Part shown: one piece after another, positions 52,690 to 62,000 of the stretch
Numbering within the stretch: the stretch's first letter is position 1
Layout of the letters: each line of letters starts with the position of its first letter
Source: Acidobacteriaceae bacterium
GTDB taxonomy: Bacteria > Acidobacteriota > Terriglobia > Terriglobales > Acidobacteriaceae
Direction of reading: 5' to 3'
Length of the DNA stretch: 64,000 nt
Assembly (NCBI GenBank): GCA_025350325.1
Contig: JANXYB010000082.1
Span: 1-64,000 of the forward strand
Made by a program: the position numbers and the translations under genes
Notes under the pieces: generated by a model
What the model was told of the DNA's origin: nothing
What the model saw: only the letters and a program-made list of their open reading frames with translations
Database searches by the model: none

Positions 52690-54054
52690 GTGAGCGAATC
52701 CGGAAAATTTAATTACGTGGTTTTCCTGGGGTGTACGGCGGCCTTGGGCGGTCTGCTCTTTGGATTTGACATCGCGATCATCACGGGCGCGGGGCCATTT
52801 CTTGCAAAGGAATTTGCGCTCGGTGATCTGGGGCTGGGATGGGCCTTCAGCTCCCTGCTATTTGGTTGCGCGCTGGGATGTGTTGTTGCAGGGAGACTGA
52901 CGGACCGTTGGGGGCGCAAGAAGCTGCTGGTGTTGATCGCAGTGCTATTTGCGCTAACGTCGATTGCGACGGCTCTAGCGCCGAACTTTACGGCCTTTGT
53001 TACGGCTAGATTTCTGGCAGGGCTGGCGGTAGGTGGGGTCTCGCTGCTGTCGCCGATGTACCTGGCAGAGGTTTCTCCGGCTGCTATTCGCGGGCGCTTG
53101 GGAACGATGTACCAGCTATCGATTATTGTCGGCATTCTAATTTCGTTCGGATTGAATTACCTGCTGAGAAATACGGGCACGAATAATTGGCGATGGATGT
53201 TTCTGACCGGCATCGTGCCGTCAGCGGTGTTTTTGCTGTTCGTCGTCATGGCGCCTGAAACGCCGCGATTCTTGGCCATGAAGGGCAAAGAGCGCGATGC
53301 TTTTGCGGTGCTGGAGCGGATCGGGGGGACGGCCAAGGCGCAGGTGCAACTGGACGACATCTTGGCCAGCATGCGGCACGAAGCTCGAAGCTGGCGCGGC
53401 CTTTTGCGGCCCGGGGTGAGCCGTGCAGTGGCGGTCAGCGTGGTGCTGGCGATCTTGATTCATGTGTCAGGTATCAATACGATCATTGATTACGCGCCGG
53501 TTATTTTTCAATCGGCGGGATGGAAAATGGACAGTGCATTGGCTTCGACGTTCATCGTGGGAGTCACGGAGTTTTTATTCACCCTCGTCTCGTTTTGGGT
53601 TATCGACAGGTACGGGCGTAAGCCGCTCTATATCGTGGGATCGTTCGGCATGGGCGTGTCGCTGATGTTGCTGGTGGTTGCGGTGTTGGCGGACAAGTTT
53701 CATGGCGTCGTGGTGCTGGCGCTGATTTTAACTTATCTTGCTTTTTTTGCCTCATGCATTGGACCGGTCTTCTGGACGCTTTTGCCAGAAATATTTCCCA
53801 ACGATATGCGCGGCTTAGCCATGACGTTTCCAGTGTTAACGCAGTGGATTGCGAATGCATTTGTTGTGCTTCTCTTTCCGCTGGCATTTCATGTCATCGG
53901 CAAATCATTGACGTTTGGTTTTCTGGCGACGATGGCGCTGGGGCAAGGCATTTTTACCTGGCTGTGCGTGCCGGAGACTCGGAATAAGTCCCTGGAGGAA
54001 ATGGAAAGCCATTGGGCTGGTGCTGAGGTTGCGACCAAGAATGCCCCTAGCTAA
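52690..54054 (+). CDS. MFS sugar:proton symporter
   Basis: A GTG start gives 454 residues and twelve membrane helices. Sugar-porter signatures are clear: ALGGLLFGFDIAIITGAGPF in helix 1, GRLTDRWGRKKLLVL after helix 2, LYLAEVSPAAIRGRLGTMYQ-type segment (here MYLAEVSPAAIRGRLGTMYQ), VIDRYGRKPLYIVGSFG after helix 8 and the C-terminal PETRNKSLEEME. This is the XylE/GlcP/AraE group of hexose or pentose symporters in the inner membrane. The sugar cannot be assigned from the motifs. The phytanoyl-CoA dioxygenase-family gene follows 129 bases later and may share its transcript, which would suggest joint uptake and oxidation of a small molecule (inference). Confidence 0.95.
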   Translation: MSESGKFNYVVFLGCTAALGGLLFGFDIAIITGAGPFLAKEFALGDLGLGWAFSSLLFGCALGCVVAGRLTDRWGRKKLLVLIAVLFALTSIATALAPNFTAFVTARFLAGLAVGGVSLLSPMYLAEVSPAAIRGRLGTMYQLSIIVGILISFGLNYLLRNTGTNNWRWMFLTGIVPSAVFLLFVVMAPETPRFLAMKGKERDAFAVLERIGGTAKAQVQLDDILASMRHEARSWRGLLRPGVSRAVAVSVVLAILIHVSGINTIIDYAPVIFQSAGWKMDSALASTFIVGVTEFLFTLVSFWVIDRYGRKPLYIVGSFGMGVSLMLLVVAVLADKFHGVVVLALILTYLAFFASCIGPVFWTLLPEIFPNDMRGLAMTFPVLTQWIANAFVVLLFPLAFHVIGKSLTFGFLATMALGQGIFTWLCVPETRNKSLEEMESHWAGAEVATKNAPS

Positions 54055-54183
54055 TTGGAACGTCGATGAATAAGAGTATTGTGATCGAAGAGGCGTGGAT
54101 AACGAGTTGGACGCTGGCTACTGCAGCGTTTTTCGTCCGGGCAGACAATGTCTTAGTGGGTCGGCGAAGCGGTGGAGGTAGAT

Positions 54184-55032
54184 ATGAACTCGAATCAACT
54201 GACTGAGAGCCAATTGAAGGCGTACGCGGAAGACGGGTACGTGCTAGTGCCTGGCATGCTGGACCCAAAAGAGGTAGGAATGCTGGGCAGGACGGCGCGA
54301 GAAGATCGTGTGCTCGACCAGCATTCGTTTGGCAGAGCGGATGGCGAAGGCGGCACGGTTCGCTTGTCTCTGTGGAACCATCCGACCGAGACGATCTATG
54401 GAATGATTGCGCGCAGTGAGTCGCTGGTTGGGTGCGCTGAACAAATATTGGGCGGCGAGGTTTACCACTACCACTCAAAGATGATCATGAAAGACGCCAA
54501 GATCGGTGGGGCGTGGGCATGGCACCAGGATTACGGCTACTGGTATCAGAACGGCATTCTGTTTCCGGACCTGACGAGTGCCTCGATCGCGGTAGATAAG
54601 GCTACCAAAGAGAACGGCTGCCTGCAGGTAATTCGCGGCTCCCACAAGATGGGTAGAGTTGACCATGTCCTGACCGGCGACCAGGCCGGTGCGGACATGG
54701 AACGCGTAACGAAGTGCCTGGAACGGCTGGAACTGGTCCACGTGGAGATGGAGCCCGGAGATGCGTTGTTCTTCCATGCGAATTTGCTGCACCGAAGCGA
54801 TCAGAACAAGTCTGAGCAGCCGAGATGGTCGATGATTTGCTGCTATAACGCAGCGCGCAATGACCCATACAAGGAATCGCATCATCCCCGCTACACTCCA
54901 CTGCAGAAGGTGGCGGACGCGGAGGTATTGAAGGCGGGAACAAAGCGATTTGGCGACAATTCAGACAGCGATGCAGCTTGGCTAGTGGCGGAAAAAGATA
55001 CCAGCGCGACGAGCCTCGACAAACAGGCATAG
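54184..55032 (+). CDS. Phytanoyl-CoA dioxygenase (PhyH) family oxygenase
   Basis: GGAGG at 54174-54178 precedes the ATG at 54184 by five bases, giving 282 residues; a GTG at 54172 is less likely. The Fe(II) ligands are readable: His114 and Asp116 in WAWHQDYGYW and His203 in FFHANLLHRSDQN, in the order HxD...H of 2-oxoglutarate dioxygenases. CLQVIRGSHKMGRVDH is another PhyH hallmark. The substrate is unknown; known members hydroxylate lipid acyl-CoAs, ectoine or small metabolites. It follows the sugar transporter and converges on a minus-strand block. Confidence 0.92.
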   Translation: MNSNQLTESQLKAYAEDGYVLVPGMLDPKEVGMLGRTAREDRVLDQHSFGRADGEGGTVRLSLWNHPTETIYGMIARSESLVGCAEQILGGEVYHYHSKMIMKDAKIGGAWAWHQDYGYWYQNGILFPDLTSASIAVDKATKENGCLQVIRGSHKMGRVDHVLTGDQAGADMERVTKCLERLELVHVEMEPGDALFFHANLLHRSDQNKSEQPRWSMICCYNAARNDPYKESHHPRYTPLQKVADAEVLKAGTKRFGDNSDSDAAWLVAEKDTSATSLDKQA

Positions 55033-55058
55033 TACTCACGAATGTCGGGTCCGTTTTT

Positions 55059-56276
55059 TCAACTGACGATCAAAGCTAGCAGTTTTCCCAAGTCAATCGC
55101 CTGGCTGGATTTGCTGCCTTTAGGCAGAAACGGGGCAATCGCGACCGCCTGACTGTGACCCTCAAACCACGCAAGGAACGAAGACCGCTCTGAAGCGAAC
55201 AGCCTCTGCTGGTTGATCCAATGATAATAGGCGGCCAGATCCGCATCCACCAGCGAACCTTCTAGATCCAACGCAGCGGGATCGAGGGTCCCGGACAAAA
55301 GCTCATTCATTGGTAGCTGCCGTTGCCGAGGGGCGTATCGCACGAGCAGTGTAAGTGCCTGCGCCCGTCGCAGCACCTCGCGCGTCGCCCACTGCGCAAA
55401 TGTAGTGCTGAATATCTGGGTTCCAGAACCTTCAGTGAATAGTTTCAAGCGGAAGCGTTCTAGAACACTGTCATTTTTTGCATCCATGCCGACATCCGCT
55501 GGTGTCAGCCGCGCCATGTGTGTGCGCAATTCTTCAGGTCCCATACCCGGCCGATCAATATCAGCCTGCATTAACTTAAGCAGTGTGCGGCGAACCGGTT
55601 CCAGTTCTTTGTAAGAGACGGAAGTCAACAACGGACTGCTTGCGACCCCTTCACCGCCGTCGATGTACCAGTGGGCATAGGGAATGGAATGCGCCTTTGC
55701 GCGCTCTGTCACGGCGTCCAGCAGCAAGCGAAAACCATCATCAGGCTTTACGTGGTCGAAGTAGGTACCGTGCTCGCGCAGATGCCGAAATAATTTTCCG
55801 TCAAAGGACGCCATGCCCTGGCCAATTACCGCAATGCCCAGCCTATGGATTGGAATGGGACCAGGGGGGACCAGAACCTGCAAGCGGGCACCGTATTCGG
55901 TCGCTGCAATTCGGAAAGCATCCAGTTGATGGGTCGTCCACAAGTACGCTGACTGCTGTTCGACAAACTGCGCTGGATGGTTTATCCAGTCAGATTGTTC
56001 GAGTTCTAAAGAGAGAGAAATCTCAGCGAATGGACGAAAACGGGCTTTGATCTCCGCCGGCGAGAGTGAGCTAACGTTGGCAAGTTCACTATCAATCGCC
56101 AACCGCTCGGCCGGAAACTTATAGTCGTAGTCGATGATCTCGCGGAGCAGGCTGGGAACGAAGCTAAGCGGAAGCTCCCGCAGCGCTGCCAGATGAGATT
56201 CGACGACCTTCCTCGCTTGGGGAGGATAACCTGCGAATTGCTTGGCTTGGAGATTGTTCGGCCGCATCGAATTCAC
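55059..56276 (-). CDS. Conserved hypothetical protein of 405 residues
   Basis: I do not recognise a characterised family. The protein is mostly helical with a mixed alpha/beta middle (LQVLVPPGPIPIHRLGIAVI, IPYAHWYIDGGEG). It lacks a signal peptide and membrane segments. Its ATG overlaps the stop of the Tat-exported phosphatase-superfamily gene by four bases, so the two are translated together and likely work together, possibly in export or processing. The sequence GTQIFSTTFAQWATREVLRR near residue 290 is well suited to conservation testing. Composition is like that of its neighbours, so recent transfer is not suggested. Confidence 0.78.
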   Translation of the reverse strand: MNSMRPNNLQAKQFAGYPPQARKVVESHLAALRELPLSFVPSLLREIIDYDYKFPAERLAIDSELANVSSLSPAEIKARFRPFAEISLSLELEQSDWINHPAQFVEQQSAYLWTTHQLDAFRIAATEYGARLQVLVPPGPIPIHRLGIAVIGQGMASFDGKLFRHLREHGTYFDHVKPDDGFRLLLDAVTERAKAHSIPYAHWYIDGGEGVASSPLLTSVSYKELEPVRRTLLKLMQADIDRPGMGPEELRTHMARLTPADVGMDAKNDSVLERFRLKLFTEGSGTQIFSTTFAQWATREVLRRAQALTLLVRYAPRQRQLPMNELLSGTLDPAALDLEGSLVDADLAAYYHWINQQRLFASERSSFLAWFEGHSQAVAIAPFLPKGSKSSQAIDLGKLLALIVS

Positions 56277-57472
56277 AACAACTCTCGTATGGGCTTTCCT
56301 TGTGCTTGAGCGGGCGAGAATCCCATGATAGCGCCGAGGGTGGGGACAAGATCGACCGATTGGATCGGATTGTCGTACAGCACTCCCTGCCGAACTCCCG
56401 CACCCAGGGCCATCATCCAGGTGGTGCGGCTGGCTGCGTCGCCGGTGCGGTGGTGTTGAAATCCGTTGCCGCCAGCGTCAAAATCAGAGTCTCTTCCGAA
56501 ATCCGGAAGAATAAAGAGGGTCGTGTTTCCTGCATATTCAGGGTCGCTTTGCGCCGCATGCCAGATCTCGCTGCACAGGCGATCGGTGCGCCGAATCGCG
56601 TCAACGTAGAGCGAGTACGCGCCGGTGTGGGCAACGTCAATGTCGTGCATCGTGACCCAGAGCAGGCTGGGGGCGTCCTGCTTCATCAAGCGCTTCGCAA
56701 TGTAGACCGACAATTCATCGGGGCTAGACAATGTCCGCGCGTGCGCCACGAAGTCATCGACTGACAGCTTTAAGATCATCTCCAGTTGGTGAAGTTCTAA
56801 GTCGCCGCTGATTTGCGGAGTATAAAGCGGGGTCTCGTAGTTATCGCGGAGCAGGTGCCCATAGTCCGCAGAGGCACCGGGTTTTGCCGCACTGAGAAGA
56901 TGCTTAGGGAGAATGACCCTTGCCCCCTGGCCTCGACCATACGATCGGCATTCGCTCTCGCCAATTCGGTTGAAGCCATTGCTGGGCGCTACGACCCAGG
57001 CGTCTGAAGAGGGTCGCTTCAGGTCCTTACGAAAATACTCGAAGACGGTAGGATGTTGGGGCGCAACTGCGGAAAAATTATTGAGAGTTTCGTAGACTCC
57101 TGTGGCCAAACTTGCGGTAGCCACGTAATGGCCCAGGATTCCCTGGTTGGTGACGTGCGTAAAAAAGCTCGATTGAGGAATGAGATCGTGCAGCAGGTTG
57201 GGAATATTTTCCTGGCCCTCGGGTGCAAATGTCTCCTGGTCACGAGCCCCGCCCCCAAAGGTTATTACGATAACTTTTCGATTCTTTCTAGCCGCTTCGC
57301 CGCGGACGAATGGGCTGGCCCCCATGAGTGCCGATCCTAACGCCACTCCCGCTGCGTCGCGCAAAAACTCACGACGTGTACGACCGATGCGAGACGCAAG
57401 TTGTCGCATACAAGACTGGTCGTACGAAACGTGTTCATTCCCGATTTCTCGGCGAAATAGTGACAGGTCCAT
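56273..57472 (-). CDS. Tat-exported alkaline-phosphatase/sulfatase superfamily protein (DUF1501-like)
   Basis: A twin-arginine signal (RTRREFLRDAAGVALGSALM) precedes a fold with VIVITFGGGARDQETFAPEG, where Asp would be the first metal ligand, NLLHDLIPQSSFFTHVTNQG, and later TTLFILPDFGRDSDF and FQHHRTGDAASRTTWMMALG holding Asp/His ligands. This is the arrangement of the alkaline phosphatase superfamily, closest in look to DUF1501/sulfatase-like proteins. The usual Ser/Thr/Cys nucleophile region is not obvious (GGGARDQE), so catalysis is uncertain. I use the ATG at 57472; GTG 57481 and ATG 57409 are alternatives. It is exported folded, probably with a cofactor, to the periplasm. The unknown gene at 55059 is coupled to it. 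Confidence 0.8.
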   Translation of the reverse strand: MDLSLFRREIGNEHVSYDQSCMRQLASRIGRTRREFLRDAAGVALGSALMGASPFVRGEAARKNRKVIVITFGGGARDQETFAPEGQENIPNLLHDLIPQSSFFTHVTNQGILGHYVATASLATGVYETLNNFSAVAPQHPTVFEYFRKDLKRPSSDAWVVAPSNGFNRIGESECRSYGRGQGARVILPKHLLSAAKPGASADYGHLLRDNYETPLYTPQISGDLELHQLEMILKLSVDDFVAHARTLSSPDELSVYIAKRLMKQDAPSLLWVTMHDIDVAHTGAYSLYVDAIRRTDRLCSEIWHAAQSDPEYAGNTTLFILPDFGRDSDFDAGGNGFQHHRTGDAASRTTWMMALGAGVRQGVLYDNPIQSVDLVPTLGAIMGFSPAQAQGKPIRELL

Positions 57473-57524
57473 CAAACCCACTTGTCGAAATCCACTCGCC
57501 GCAAACTTTTACGCGGAATAGCTT

Positions 57525-58940
57525 TCACGGCTTCGCTAAATCAGGTACCTTGGCAGCGGAAACGAACTGCTGCACTTCGGCCCTCTCTTTATCAACCTCG
57601 GCCAGGTGATCCGCGCGAAGCTTTTGATATACGGCAAATTCGGCTTGGGCGCTGTCTTTCTTTCCAACGTGAACGAAATCGGTGGCGAGCCGATAATGCG
57701 CATCTGCCAGGTTCGGATTGAGGTTCAACGCGCGCGCGTAATGAGAAATTGACTGCTCGTATTTATGTTGGTCTGCGTACAGATTTCCCAACTGCACATG
57801 CGCTTCGGCAAGAGAATCGTCCAATGCGATTGCTTTCAGCAAGAGGGATTCAACAGCGCCCAGTTCTAACCCTGCATCGCCGGCGCGCTTTCCTTTCCAC
57901 ATACTGATCGCATAGTAATATTGGGCCAACGCATTCGTCGGTTGCATTTCAGCATAGCGGCGAAATCTCTGTATCACTTCGTCGGCTTGCAGTGGGGAAC
58001 TGTTGTAAGCCTTGGAAAGAAAAAGATAACAGCGCGCATCGGATGGATCCAGATCAGCCGCAGCGATCAGGGCCTTGACCGCGTCATCGTATTTTCCTCG
58101 CGAGTAGAGTGCAAGACCCAGACCAATTTGAATCCGTGGCGACTTCGGATAAAGCTCAGCCCCGCGTTTAAAGATCGAGATGGCCGGCTCGTAGGTTCTG
58201 TGCAGGAGCATCTCGCTTCCCCAATCGAACAGGTTCCCCTCACTAGGATCGAGGTGCGCAGCCGCTTCGTATTCATTGGCTGCAGGCAGATATTGCCCGT
58301 CCTTCTCGTCGATCTGGCCGAGCAGGTTGTGCAGCTCCCCGGCGTCTTTGTGCGTGATTAAAGTCTGCACGACTTGCCGCGCATCCTCGAGCTTGCCCAA
58401 AACGAAATCCGCCATTGCCAAGTCGTAGCCGTTGTCATAAGCATCAGGCTTAACCTGCTGGGCGCGCGCGAGGAATGGCTGCCCGTCAGCAACCTTCCCC
58501 AATCGAATGTAGAACTCCCCCAGGTTGTGGTTGACGTCATAGCTGTTTGGCTCCAGGGTAAGCGCTTTACGAAACTGCTCGCCGGCCAACGCAGCTTTAC
58601 CTGAATGAAGAAGGCTTGCCCCCAGGTTGGTTCTGGCTTCACCTGAATCTGGATTCAACTGAACCGCAGCCTTAAGGTGTTCTATTGCCTTGTCGTCTCT
58701 CGACGTAGACGCATACAACATGCCCAGGAGTTCGTGGATCTCGTAGCTCTTCGGCGCGAACGGCAAAAGTTGTTCCAGTTTGATCACGGCCTCTCGATAA
58801 CGACCGGCGTCATAGTCCGCCACCGCCGATTGATATTGCCGATCCAACTTCTGCTTCTGCGCGTCTTCTGCCGCCGCAAGCGAGCCACAAGCCAGAGCAC
58901 AAGCGATGATCAACGAGCCGAACCGAGGCTTCCTCCTCAC
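57525..58940 (-). CDS. Secreted TPR-repeat protein
   Basis: A GTG at 58940 six bases after GGAGG starts a 471-residue protein with an ideal signal peptide (RRKPRFGSLIIACALACGSL); the frame stays open to a GTG at 58997 inside a terminator stem, which is less likely. About ten TPRs follow, for example YDAGRYREAVIKLEQLLPFA, ATSTSRDDKAIEHLKAAVQL-like units, and HKYEQSISHYARALNLNPNL. It is periplasmic and probably a scaffold. It lies just downstream of the large TonB-dependent receptor, separated by a strong terminator, so it needs its own promoter or read-through. Such TPR proteins often accompany these receptors in Acidobacteriota. Confidence 0.87.
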   Translation of the reverse strand: MRRKPRFGSLIIACALACGSLAAAEDAQKQKLDRQYQSAVADYDAGRYREAVIKLEQLLPFAPKSYEIHELLGMLYASTSRDDKAIEHLKAAVQLNPDSGEARTNLGASLLHSGKAALAGEQFRKALTLEPNSYDVNHNLGEFYIRLGKVADGQPFLARAQQVKPDAYDNGYDLAMADFVLGKLEDARQVVQTLITHKDAGELHNLLGQIDEKDGQYLPAANEYEAAAHLDPSEGNLFDWGSEMLLHRTYEPAISIFKRGAELYPKSPRIQIGLGLALYSRGKYDDAVKALIAAADLDPSDARCYLFLSKAYNSSPLQADEVIQRFRRYAEMQPTNALAQYYYAISMWKGKRAGDAGLELGAVESLLLKAIALDDSLAEAHVQLGNLYADQHKYEQSISHYARALNLNPNLADAHYRLATDFVHVGKKDSAQAEFAVYQKLRADHLAEVDKERAEVQQFVSAAKVPDLAKP

Positions 58941-58972
58941 TGTCCACCTCCGTGATCGCCGCGTGAGCAAAT

Positions 58973-59020
58973 GCAAAAGAGAACCCCGGAAAGGCACCCA
59001 GCAGGCGCGCCTTTCCGGGG
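58973..59020 (-). terminator. Strong Rho-independent terminator after the TonB-dependent receptor
   Basis: CCCCGGAAAGGC (complement of 59009-59020) and GCCTTTCCGGGG (complement of 58984-58995) form a perfect 12-base-pair stem with a 13-base loop on the minus strand, followed by TTCTCTTTTG. It begins 14 bases after the receptor stop codon. This separates the receptor from the TPR gene downstream. Confidence 0.88.
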
Positions 59021-59034
59021 TGGTCTCATCTTAG

Positions 59035-62000
59035 CTAGTAGTACAGTTTCAGAGCAAATTGAATCTGCCTTGGGGCATTGGGAGCGTTGCGGGTCGATCC
59101 AATCGCGCCGAAGTTATTGGCGTTGGTGAAGTCGGTTGATCCGCCGATTGACACCACACCGTTGCCTCCAAATCCGGGCGCGTTGAAGTTCGGATGATTG
59201 AGGATGTTGAAGAATTCGGCCCGGAACTGCGCCGAGAAGCGTTCGTTGAACTTAAAGGCCTTGAAACTCGAGAAGTCGAAATTGTGAAATCCTGGCGTCA
59301 CGGTCTGGCCTGGTTTGTCGCCTAGAATAGCCGCCCCGGTCAACGGTATGCATCCTGGTGCAATCTTGGGGTCAGCCCCCAGAGGACACGCCTGTTGGAA
59401 AGCTGCAGGATTGCCAAACCAATACGGAAGATTTGTTCCAGAGCTATTGACCCTGGTATGAATACCAAGTTTTTGACTTTGGCCGGGAACCTTGATGGCG
59501 TTGCAGCCAGTGCCCTCAGTCACGCTGGTTGGACAGCCGATATTAAGCGGCTGGCCGCCTTGAAGCACCACAATCCAGTTGACTGCCCAGCCACCGAGAA
59601 CTGCGTCCCCCATACCTCCGGTATGCATATAGCGCCGACCCTTGCCAAACGGGAGTTCGTACCCGCCGCTGAAGTGCAGCACGGACCGAATATCAAAGTT
59701 GGCCAGAGCCCAGTCGAATTTAGGACCGAGACCTGGTACCTCCGGCGCACGGTATCCACCCTGACTCCCGCCGTTGAGCAAGTCACCCGCGTCGGACATT
59801 GTCTTCGAATAGGTGTAGGCAAGAAGAAAGGTCAGTCCGTTTGAGAATTGCTGTTCGAGCTTCGTCTGCAGGCCGTTGTAGTTGCTTGCGCCTACCGTTT
59901 TTTGGTAACTGGAGCTACGTCCGAAGTCTGGAAAGGGGACCTCATTGTTTGGGTACGGATCTGACAGGGAATGCCCCTTAGGCCAGAGTTGCCGCACGTT
60001 GTTGGTGCCGACACCTGTCTGGAGATCCTGTCCGTCCGTAAACACGTACGAGGCCTGTGCCGACAGGGTGCGCCTCAACGAGTATTGAACGGTGAGGTTG
60101 GCGCTTAGAGTGCGGGGGGTCTGGTAATCAAATTGAAGTCCCTGCAAATTTAATCCCTTAGCGTTTACAGCAAGAGGTGTCAGACCAATGCAACTGAATC
60201 CGGATTCGAAGGTTGCGGTACCACCTGGACCTCCTGTACCGCAGCCGGCGAACGGAGTATTAATGCTCACCGGATTGACCTGGCTGTCAGTTCCCTGCGG
60301 AACATAATTGAAGTTGAAAACAAAAGGATAATTCTCACCGATGTTGGGCCCGTATCCCTGGTTCTCGAACGAGTTATAGAAGAGACCAAAGCCGCCACGA
60401 GTCACTAATTTTGGGGTCACTTCATAAGCAAAACCGACACGGGGCGCAAAATTATTCTTTTGCGTTCTGAGGAGCCCTTGACCGTACTTGTTGGTTGGGG
60501 TAAGCGCAATGCCATCCTTAGTCAACAGGTCGGTAAAGCTTGTGGACAGGCCGCGATTGTCTTTGCCTGAAGCTGGGATTAGGTATTCGGGCTTGTTATC
60601 AGGAACGCCACTCGGAACGAAGTTGGCCTGCCCGCCGTTTTGTTCGTTAATCGGGCCGAAGTAATCCCAGCGCAGGCCGAGGTTGAGGGTCAGCTTCGGA
60701 TTGACCTTCCAATCGTCCTGAACGTACGAAGCAAAGTACATTTTTTCATCGTAGGTCTTGTTGATATTCGAGGCGTATACCTGGTCAGCACCGCCGGAGT
60801 AATTGATGCCGTTCGCCACGGTCGCCGCTTCAGGTTGTAGCAAGAATTGCGCGATACCGGTGGTGCCAGACTTTCCGACAACATCTGTAAAAGAGCCGTT
60901 GTAGTCGAATTGACCGCGTGACCACGCCGGCTGCAATGTAGAGAACTTTACGTGCTGATATTCAATGCCCGCCTTGAAGTTGTGCTTACCGTAAACTTTT
61001 GAGAAGTCATCGGTAACCTGGAGAGTCTGGCTGACCTCATCGGATGGCAGGAAGTTGTTGCTTCCGAGAGTGGCTAGTCCGCCGAAGCCGAACGCCGGCA
61101 GACCGCCGTTTTCCGCCACCTGCGGGATGCCTTGAATTCCGAATTTCGCCGGTATATCTAAAACGGAGCCGACCGGGCCGAAGCGCGTGGTGTGAAGGTG
61201 GTTGAAGCCTCCGCGAACCTGATTGACGGTGCTTGGACTAAACACGTGGGTCCAAGCAGCGACAGCCTGATCCGACTTCGCAGTCTGGAGGCCTTGCTGG
61301 AAGCTGCCACCGTCGGCTATGCCTCCGAACGGGCCCGGAATATACTGCGGGTCATCTGAATAGCTGAAACGGAAGAATATTTGTTCTTTTTCGTTGGGAT
61401 TGAAGTCGGCCCGGGTATCGAAGGTGTTTTCATGCTCATAAAGTTTAGGGCTCGATGTGAAATTGTTGTTGGGACTGGAATTGGTTGGGGCTGGATAAAG
61501 GTTCAGGAGGGCAACGGCTGCGGGATCGACTCTACCGGCCGGAAGAATGTTGAGGCCGCAGGCACCGGCGGTGAAGAGTAACGTTGACGCGGCACAAGTT
61601 CCAAATGGATCGCGGACATAGCCAGTAGCCGTTGCGGCGAGGCCCGACACCGGATCGGTTTGACCAGCTGTCACCGTGCGCGTAGTAGCAGGATCCATCA
61701 CAGTGCCCTTCGGTACTGTTCGACCTAGATTATCGGTTTCGGTCGAACCCTGATTGGCAGCGAGGATGGCGGTGAGGTCAGTGTACCCGCTCGCACGCTC
61801 GGTCGCGGTTGGAACGGTCGCGCTACCGGACGTGTTGCCTTGGACGCGCCGCTTTCCTTCGTAATCGCCGAAGAAAAATACCTTGTTCTTAATGATGGGG
61901 CCGCCGCCGGAAACACCGAATTGATTCAGGCGCAATTTGCCCTTGAAGGGTATGGGTGAGTTGCTTTCGAACCAGTCTGTAGCGTCGAGTTTGTCATTGC

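Noticed and set aside
58941-58997. Upstream GTG (58997) as start of the secreted TPR protein
   Set aside because: It lies within the terminator hairpin of the receptor gene and would bury the signal peptide; GTG 58940 has a good GGAGG site.
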